Assembly (NCBI GenBank): GCA_937888735.1
Contig: CALASN010000151.1
Span: forward strand, 1-49,175
DNA: 49,175 bases
Reading direction: 5' to 3'
DNA from: UBA5499 sp002426275
GTDB taxonomy: Bacteria > Bacillota > DTU084
Translations under genes and position numbers: made by a program
The notes under the pieces: generated by a model
The model's database searches: none
Told to the model about the DNA's origin: nothing
What the model saw: only the letters and a program-made list of their open reading frames with translations
Part shown: positions 43,572-49,175 of the stretch, piece after piece
Layout of the letters: each line of letters opens with the position of its first letter
How positions within the stretch are numbered: the first letter of the stretch is position 1

Positions 43572-44441
43572 TTATACTTTACGCACAGGAATCCAAATTT
43601 CACTTTTGTAATCTGCTTTTGAAGTGTCGGGACTTTCATTCCAAAGTATTTCAGGTCCAGCGGTGAATTCGTATCCAGATGTTGGGAACCATTCCCCGTA
43701 AATTTTCGCCCATGTTTCTTGAAGCGCATTGGGGAAAGCGCCTATTGCGCTGAAAACGGCCCAGGTAGACGCTTCTACTTGCAGAATGTCGTAATCATTC
43801 GGCACGGGCTTTGTTGTGGCCACCCCAATATACTGGTCTAACTCGCTGCCCTCAGCAGTACGTTCAGAAAAGTTCGCAGAGGCATTTATAATACCCATTG
43901 GCTCAAGATCGCACAGGCTTTTTAGCTCCGAAATTGCTTGGGGAGTGAGTTTTTCAACGAGCGTGTCTATTTGAGGATTTACCCCTTTGAATTGCAGGGT
44001 AACTCTCTTTTTGAAGCCAACAATTTGAAAAGGTTCTTTATCAACAATTCGATAATCCATTTCTATTCCTCCACTTATCGTTAATTGAAAGGTCATAGGC
44101 GGAAATGATTTAAGTTCGACATTTGATTTCCTCGCCTGAGATGGATTCACCCCATGTATGGCTTGAAATGCTTTACTGAATGCTTCGGGGGTTTCATATC
44201 CTAAAGATAGTGCTACATCTATAACCTTTTCTTTCTTTGAATGTAGGAGCATTGCCGCCAATGACAATCTCCTGCGCCGGATATATTCCCCAAGTGACAT
44301 TCCGGCAAGAAATGAAAACATTCTGCGAAAATGATATTCAGAACACCCCGCAATTCGAGCCATTTGATTTGTGTCAATAGTGTCCATCAAGTTTTTTTCT
44401 ATATAGGCCATAGCGTCATTAAATTGCTTTAACGCGTTCAC
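43572..44441 (-). CDS. AraC-family regulator with GyrI-like effector-binding domain
   Basis: Regulator of 289 residues with the domain order DNA-binding first. An N-terminal AraC double helix-turn-helix (NQMARIAGCSEYHFRRMFSF; VIDVALSLGYETPEAFSKAF; GVNPSQARKS) is joined to a C-terminal GyrI-like/SOUL-type small-molecule domain (YRIVDKEPFQIVGFKKRVTL, YDILQVEASTWAVFSAIGAF, WNESPDTSKADYKSEIWIPV). This is the Rob/BmrR-like plan used to sense hydrophobic drugs. The GTG at 44441 follows AGGAGG at 44449-44454 and is preferred over the upstream ATG at 44483. No target operon is adjacent. Confidence 0.9.
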   Translation of the reverse strand: MNALKQFNDAMAYIEKNLMDTIDTNQMARIAGCSEYHFRRMFSFLAGMSLGEYIRRRRLSLAAMLLHSKKEKVIDVALSLGYETPEAFSKAFQAIHGVNPSQARKSNVELKSFPPMTFQLTISGGIEMDYRIVDKEPFQIVGFKKRVTLQFKGVNPQIDTLVEKLTPQAISELKSLCDLEPMGIINASANFSERTAEGSELDQYIGVATTKPVPNDYDILQVEASTWAVFSAIGAFPNALQETWAKIYGEWFPTSGYEFTAGPEILWNESPDTSKADYKSEIWIPVRKV

Positions 44442-45391
44442 CGTGCCCCCTCCTCTCGTGATAATAATACTAAAAAGACGCATTGCATACCTAATAATCT
44501 TGGTGCGAATTAGGACAGATTTAACCAGTAGGCAAAGGAAAAAATTTCAATTGTATTATACCATGACTGCTTATAACGATATAGGCTTGCTGAAGACATG
44601 AAAACAATCCAGGAAGTGTTCTTCCAAGATTATAATCCCTAATTATTGCATCAATCAAACTAACGATGAATAAGGTTTGAAATAATTGTTCGGTTATTCA
44701 GCAGCCCCTATATATTTTTCTGTCTGCTGGCTGCCTAGCTTGTTAGTTGGATATTCAAGTCTGTTTCTCTATGCGCCCTGACCATTGGCACAGGGATTTA
44801 TCTAGGTAAAGCTTGATTCCTGCGCGCCGTGACTTTTGCTGTAGGAAAGCTGTCATTTCCCGCTCAAGAGGCTTTAAGGCCTGAGGCTGTTTCCAACGGC
44901 GGTTAATCTCGCATGACATGACGCCGTCGAGATAGTATGGGAGACTGCAATTGGCATGAGAAATATATGGCCTGATTCCGCTGCGAAAAGTCAATTTATG
45001 CATATGAACTTGAAATAAATCCCCACATTTTTATCGAAAGCATTCATATTTGACGCCTTGCGAGCCCCTTTTGATCCTAAAAGGGATGGTTCGTCCCCAT
45101 TTTTTAGGCTATGAGTTTCTGCAGTGGAATCATGGCCTGCGTTCCGAAAGAATGGTTTTGCGCATCTTTGTTCAGTCAGCGTAATCAGGCGGCGCCGCCG
45201 GCCACACCGCCTATGCTCGCCTCACGAGTATGGTCGCTTCCTTTCGCTTTGATTAAACGTTTGCAGGTTTTACGGAACGATCTTTGACCTTCCGCAGACT
45301 CTTGGAATAAATCGAAAAATCTGGTAGAATACTTACAGCACGGTGATGTTTTTCACTTTGAATTTTGCCGCGTTAAGTTACCCGTGCGGCA
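44442..45391. other. Non-coding or decayed 950-base stretch
   Basis: No intact gene is supported. A minus-strand frame of 82 codons (44755-45003, containing PYISHANCSLPYYLDGVMSC and LDKSLCQWSGR) has somewhat protein-like composition and may be a remnant; no family is recognised and no ribosome binding site is obvious. A weak terminator-like GGGA/TCCC hairpin with ATTTTTT follows near 45085. The AT-rich part at 44520-44720 shows nothing. Confidence 0.3.
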
Positions 45392-45867
45392 TTCCGTGAA
45401 GCAGTGCTAAACGCGATTGTTCACAAGCACAGGCAATCCGGTCCATATTCACATCTATCCGGATAAGGTACTGATTTACATTGATGGTAAATTGCCAGGC
45501 AACTGACGGAGAAAAATCTGTTTGCTCCGCATACGTCTATCCTAGATAATCCGCCATTGCGGGTGCGTTTTTTCGTTCAGGCCTGAGCGAAGCATGGGGA
45601 CGCGGTACTGAAAGGATTACTAAGCTTGCAAAGAGTGGGGGAAACCGGAACCTTTTTTTGAAATTCGGTTTCTGAGAGAACCACACGCAAGAGAAAATAT
45701 TGGAGATGATGGGAATCAATCTGACTATCAGCGCGAAAAGCATAGCGGAGAAAGTCGGAATCACACCGCGCAGCGTGGAAAAACATTCGCTCAGTAAAAA
45801 AGCGGGCTTGATCAAACGCATGGGTGCAGCAAGAGGCGGTCACTGGTTAGTGAAACCATATGGTACC
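45392..45867 (+). pseudogene. Remnant of an AlbA_2/RecG-like ATP-binding regulator
   Basis: Several frames together spell the C-terminal half of the widespread AlbA_2 (DUF4062/RecG-like) transcription-regulator family: FREAVLNAIVHK (from 45392), GNPVHIHIYPDKVLIYIDGK, LTEKNLFAPHTSILDN, FFRSGLSEAWGRGTERITKL, PEPFFEIRFL, and finally the winged helix SAKSIAEKVGITPRSVEKHS with RMGAARGGHWLV. At least three frame changes and a stop after KLPGN separate the parts, so the gene is dead. The last part happens to be in frame with the dGTPase downstream. Confidence 0.8.
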
Positions 45868-45936
45868 GGGTTGGGGAAAATAGTTTTCAAATGGTTGCCT
45901 GCTTTCGATAAATTAATGTGTAAGGAGAGGATGACA

Positions 45937-47082
45937 GTGACTGAATCTTGGGCAGCTCAATATACCTTGGCTGGCCGCAGAGAATATCAAGAGCAGCCGG
46001 ATCCTTATCGTAATTGCTTCCAAAGGGATCGAGACCGGATTCTCTATTCCACTGCCTTTAAGAGGTTGCAGTACAAAACTCAGGTCTACGTGGTACATGA
46101 AGCTGACTTTTACCGCACCAGACTTACCCACACGCTGGAGGTGGCGCAACATGCCAGGACGGTGGCCAGGGCTTTAGGCGCTAATGAAGATCTGACGGAA
46201 GCGATCGCCTTAGCGCACGATCTTGGCCACGCTCCCTTCGGCCACGCAGGTGAAGAGACTTTAAACGAGCTTATGAAAGATTACGGCGGGTTTGAGCATA
46301 ATCTCCAAAGTCTGAGGATTGTAGATTTGTTGGAAAAAAGATATCCTAATTTTGACGGGCTTAACCTGACTTTTGAGACGCGGGAAGGCATAGCTCGCCA
46401 TAATACGTCCTATGACAGCCCTCAGGATCTTTGCGAATTTATGGAAACTCCTCAGCCGGGAATTGAGGCGCAAATTGTCAATCTATCGGATCAAATCGCG
46501 TTCGTGACGCACGATCTGGAAGACGCGTTAGTGGCCAATTTGCTTTCGGAGGAGAGTCTCTGGGAGTGCCAGCTGACATTATGGGAAGAAATCCGCACCA
46601 GGCTAAAACGAGACGGCGTTTGGACAGGAGACGCGCAACTTCGGCGCCGGCAGCTTGTTCGTCATTTAATAGAGCTCTTTAACGTCGATTTGATTCAGGA
46701 AAGCAAGAAAGGCCTTTCCAGCCAAACCGCAGACGAGATTCGTCTGGCCCGAGACCCGGTGATCCGCCTTTCCGCTGCTTACCAACAAGCTCTGGAGACC
46801 TTGCGCGATTTTCTGTATAGAAAAGTATACCATCACCCTCTGGTATTGGTGATGGTATTTAAAGGCAGCCGCCTGCTGCGAGAGATGTTTCAGCTATTTC
46901 TTGCTGAACCCAGATTGCTGCCTTTGCCAACTCAACAGCGATGGGATCTTGCCGGCGACGAGCTTGAACAAAGACGCGTCTTGTGTGATTATCTATCTGG
47001 GATGACGGACAAATATGCTATGGAAACATCGCGGAAGCTGCTTGATCCTTACGAGAAAGTGTTGACTACTTTTGGTGCCTAG
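45937..47082 (+). CDS. dgt: Deoxyguanosinetriphosphate triphosphohydrolase-like HD protein (dGTPase)
   Basis: Cytoplasmic HD-superfamily enzyme of 381 residues hydrolysing dNTPs to nucleoside and triphosphate. Landmarks: PYRNCFQRDRDRILYSTAFK, RLQYKTQVY, the metal-binding histidine in RTRLTHTLEVAQ, the HD pair in ALAHDLGHAPFGHAG, NFDGLNLTFETREGIARHN and LSDQIAFVTHDLEDAL. The GTG at 45937 is chosen because TAAGGAGAGG at 45921-45930 is correctly spaced. The open frame extends back to 45700 only because a decayed winged-helix gene is in the same frame. It is a housekeeping-type gene lying among remnants. Confidence 0.92.
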   Translation: MTESWAAQYTLAGRREYQEQPDPYRNCFQRDRDRILYSTAFKRLQYKTQVYVVHEADFYRTRLTHTLEVAQHARTVARALGANEDLTEAIALAHDLGHAPFGHAGEETLNELMKDYGGFEHNLQSLRIVDLLEKRYPNFDGLNLTFETREGIARHNTSYDSPQDLCEFMETPQPGIEAQIVNLSDQIAFVTHDLEDALVANLLSEESLWECQLTLWEEIRTRLKRDGVWTGDAQLRRRQLVRHLIELFNVDLIQESKKGLSSQTADEIRLARDPVIRLSAAYQQALETLRDFLYRKVYHHPLVLVMVFKGSRLLREMFQLFLAEPRLLPLPTQQRWDLAGDELEQRRVLCDYLSGMTDKYAMETSRKLLDPYEKVLTTFGA

Positions 47083-47091
47083 ACCAAGGAA

Positions 47092-47465
47092 ATGTTAAAG
47101 ACAAGGTTGGGTATACTTTCAACCGGTCTGAGCATCCGGAAAGTCTCTACTTGGCAGTGCGGCAGAATTGGTTTTTGGCGTATTGTCGAAGGCGGGACGG
47201 CGGGAGCATTGCGTTTGCTGTCAAACTTATCGCCAATTGGTAAGAAACGCTATGATTGGACTACGGAGCGCGCGGCGGAGGTGGACATTATTATCCAGCG
47301 GAAAGGAAAAATCATTCACGTCCAGGTGAAATCTGCGGATAATGTCAAGGCTAGATGTCTAGCTGAAAACGCATAAGCCGGAATATGCCATCAGCTGTTG
47401 ACAAAAAATTTGGCTTTGCAGATGGAAAGAAGACTGTTTCACTGTATGCGGCGTTTTGTATTCGA
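47092..47465 (+). pseudogene. Remnant of a DUF4143-type ATPase gene
   Basis: The 94-codon frame at 47092-47376 contains YDWTTERAAEVDIIIQRKGK and IIHVQVKSADNVKARCL. This is the C-terminal nuclease-like patch (AEVDFIIQ...VEVKSGENVKAKSL) of the AAA_14/DUF4143 ATPases. After a frame change, KTHKPEYAIS and then KKFGFADGKKTVSLYAAFC continue the same family pattern to about 47465. The ATP-binding half is missing and the first 40 codons do not match well, so the gene is broken. Confidence 0.75.
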
Positions 47466-47586
47466 GGGATTCCAGCTTGCTGCCTGAACAGGCTTTCCGG
47501 CTCGAAAAAAGGCCGAGCGTTTGTGCAGCCTTGACTTGTCGGCGCGTCCCCGTCTAGATCTGAATAGCAGGTTGCTGCGCTGCAGA

Positions 47587-47609
47587 AAGCCACCCGGATA
47601 GGGTGGCTT
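47587..47609 (-). terminator. Terminator of the degV gene
   Basis: AAGCCACCC (47587-47595) and GGGTGGCTT (47601-47609) form a perfect 9-bp stem with a 5-base loop. On the minus strand it starts at the DegV stop codon and is followed by TTT, so it ends the leftward transcript. Confidence 0.8.
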
Positions 47610-48486
47610 AATTTGCTCTCGGTTTGCCGAAAAAGAAGACTCCTAAAGCCGCCGGCCCTACGTGGGCTGAAATGATAGGTCCGGCATAGTGGAGGAAGAT
47701 CTCTTTAGGGTTTACTTTCTCCTTGATCATGTCGGCCAGAGTTTGGCCGTCCTCTGGACAGTCGGCGTGAGCGATGTAGATGCTTTCCGGTAGGGCTTTT
47801 TCAAAGGTTTCGGCTACCTTTTCCACCAGATAAGACAATGATTGTTTGCGTCCGCGCACTTTGGCGGGCGCATGGATCTGTCCTTTTTTATTTACGCTGA
47901 GGATTGGTTTGATGTTTAAAATGGAGCCTGCGGCAGCCAATGCTGCGGAGATTCTTCCGCCGCGTCTGAGAAAGTTGAGATCGTCCACTGTAAACCAGTG
48001 CTGGGTGCAGAAACGTTTTTGCACTAGTTTTTCGTAGACTTCCTGAATTGATTTGCCGCTTTGCTTCAGCATAGATGCGAACTCCACGAGCAAGCCTTGG
48101 CCGAAGGAGCCGCTGAGAGAATCAAGCACCAGTATTTTCTGTTTGGGATAAACAGCGGCGAGCTTTTCCGCCGCTATTTTCGCCGACTGGCAGGTTCCGC
48201 TCAGGGCGCTGGAAAAACCTATATAAATGAGATCTTGTCCTTTTTTAAGAATTGAAGAGAAAAGGTCTAAAAAGATTGCCGGGGTTACCTGAGAGGTGGC
48301 TGCCATCTGCCCGGAGCGGAGTTTCCGGAAGAAGGTTTTAATGTCCATTTCTTTCCCGCCAGGCAGATCATGATATTGCTTGTCCCCAAATGAAAACGTT
48401 AAAGGGGCCACTTGGATTTCGTTTTTTTCTATTGTCTCCGCGGGCAGATCATTTGAAGAATCAGTTACAATTACAAAGTCTCGCAT
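47608..48486 (-). CDS. degV: DegV family fatty-acid-binding protein
   Basis: Cytoplasmic 292-residue lipid-binding protein. Family landmarks: FVIVTDSSNDLPAETIEKN at the start, ATSQVTPAIFLDLF, the ligand-contacting serine loop IGFSSALSGTCQSAKIAAE, DSLSGSFGQGLLV, and DDLNFLRRGGRISAALAAAG. DegV/FakB-type proteins present a fatty acid to a FakA-type kinase in Firmicutes; no kinase gene is nearby. The ribosome binding site is weak (GAGGT about 13 bases before the ATG). The presence of this family supports a Firmicutes-type host. Confidence 0.93.
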   Translation of the reverse strand: MRDFVIVTDSSNDLPAETIEKNEIQVAPLTFSFGDKQYHDLPGGKEMDIKTFFRKLRSGQMAATSQVTPAIFLDLFSSILKKGQDLIYIGFSSALSGTCQSAKIAAEKLAAVYPKQKILVLDSLSGSFGQGLLVEFASMLKQSGKSIQEVYEKLVQKRFCTQHWFTVDDLNFLRRGGRISAALAAAGSILNIKPILSVNKKGQIHAPAKVRGRKQSLSYLVEKVAETFEKALPESIYIAHADCPEDGQTLADMIKEKVNPKEIFLHYAGPIISAHVGPAALGVFFFGKPRAN

Positions 48487-48640
48487 TTGAAATGTTCTAC
48501 CTCAACTTTCTTGACGCTCTTCTTGTGAATAGATTAACAGTTTTTAAGAAAAATGTAAAGATGAAAAGCGAAGAAGTCACGAAAATCAATTTTTATTTGT
48601 CATTAAAAGGGGCAACCTTTTATCAGATTCAAGTAAGCAA

Positions 48641-49175
48641 TCAAGCACGTTTGGAGTTGTTTTTTTCTTTATGGGCCTTAATGCTACTAAGCACAATTTT
48701 GCGAATGATGTTAAGATTTCTCTGGATATTTTCATCCTCAAACCTGCGAAAGGCTTCTTGAAAATGCAGCAAGCAGCCAATGCATCGTTTCTTCAGACCA
48801 TTCCAAACGTGCCTGCTTCATTAATTCTGCTGCCGTCAGTTTGCGGGTTGAAATATAATAATGCCATTCATCTGTCGTTCCTTCTTTGCTTGTGACTATT
48901 TTATGGATAGCCCCGATGCAGGTCAGGCCCGCCCATTCTTGCTTGCCGTAAAGCCAGTCGATGTCACAAGTAGAGAATGCTGTCCTCTGCTCTGTTCTAC
49001 CTCTGTTTTTTTCCCAGCTTTCGCAAGTATCCATCGTTTCCCTTAAGCTTACATCCTGAACGTAATCTTCAATGTTTCCTGGTTGTCTTTAACACTCAGC
49101 AGGTAATCTGCTTTCCCTTTGACTATCGCTTTTGCCGTTTCTTTTTGACAGTTCAGGGCGTCAGCGACAACTATG
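48641..49175 (-). pseudogene. Broken ISAs1-type transposase, cut by the window end
   Basis: Minus-strand pieces in three frames give the C-terminal half of an ISAs1-family (DDE) transposase: IVVADALNCQKETAKAIVKG with KADYLLSVKDNQETLK at the window end; EDYVQDVSLRETMDTCESWE, GLTCIGAIHKIV, EWHYYISTRKLTAAEL and the WSEETMHWLL stretch (cf. the usual HWxIENxLHWxLD); then EDENIQRNLNIIRKIVLSSI up to a stop at 48641. Frameshifts occur near 49065 and 48745. The N-terminus would lie beyond 49175. No terminal inverted repeat was identified. Confidence 0.8.

Noticed and set aside
43265..43666. 133-codon plus-strand frame
   Set aside because: No ribosome binding site, second half is antisense to the AraC/GyrI gene, and no recognised family. 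At best a remnant.
45700..45936. N-terminal DNA-binding domain fused to dGTPase
   Set aside because: It belongs to a decayed upstream gene, and a good ribosome binding site plus GTG lies just before the conserved dGTPase sequence.
47376..47600. Separate small gene between the DUF4143 remnant and degV
   Set aside because: The sequence continues the DUF4143 pattern in shifted frames and then runs into the degV terminator. No independent start or ribosome binding site was seen.

Overview
The window looks like a piece of a diderm (outer-membrane-bearing) Firmicutes-type anaerobe, perhaps Limnochordia/Hydrogenispora-like. That placement is an inference. It rests on strong AGGAGG-type ribosome binding sites with frequent GTG/TTG starts, a DegV protein and an ABC-F protein (Firmicutes habits), combined with three consecutive signal-peptide proteins that look like outer-membrane beta-barrels and all end in phenylalanine. 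No rRNA, tRNA or CRISPR array was found.

Layout. (1) 1-1320: FAD-dependent oxidoreductase. (2) 1451-24458: a carbohydrate island of about 22 kb bracketed by two diverged direct copies of a non-coding element (A, 1451-2195; B, 23895-24458), each ending in an intrinsic terminator. Inside are two MalF/MalG-type sugar permeases, a LacI regulator with a likely operator on the promoter -10, three outer-membrane-type proteins, three modular secreted carbohydrate-binding proteins (one with a frameshift), a sugar-binding lipoprotein, a secreted clan GH-A hydrolase and a cytoplasmic GH106-type alpha-L-rhamnosidase. It reads as a polysaccharide-utilisation locus rebuilt around an ABC transporter rather than SusCD. 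(3) 24506-28074: an AraC regulator divergent from a three-gene catabolic operon (type I dehydroquinase-like protein, SDR, quinone-oxidoreductase-like MDR); both promoters are readable. (4) 28206-30201: an ABC-F gene behind a leader with a 7-residue upstream ORF, a terminator and a mutually exclusive antiterminator. (5) 30244-30759: a coiled-coil protein with tandem 96-bp repeats.

(6) 31063-38905: a complete bacterial microcompartment operon: DeoR regulator, class II (fuculose/rhamnulose-phosphate type) aldolase, three BMC-H shell proteins, PduL phosphotransacylase, BMC-P vertex protein, CoA-acylating aldehyde dehydrogenase, PduS-like flavin/Fe-S protein, PduT-like shell protein with the pore cysteine, and a divergent acetate/propionate kinase. 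There is no diol dehydratase, so the likely route is deoxyhexulose-1-phosphate -> lactaldehyde -> lactyl-CoA -> lactyl-phosphate -> lactate + ATP. Electrons would leave through PduS/PduT. The rhamnosidase upstream is a plausible source of the sugar.

(7) 39090-42447: GH130 mannoside phosphorylase-like protein and a polar amino-acid ABC transporter. (8) 42444-49175: an EVE-like protein, an AraC/GyrI regulator, a dGTPase and DegV, separated by decayed genes: an AlbA_2/RecG-like regulator, a DUF4143 ATPase and an ISAs1-type transposase. This end of the window is a mobile-gene graveyard.
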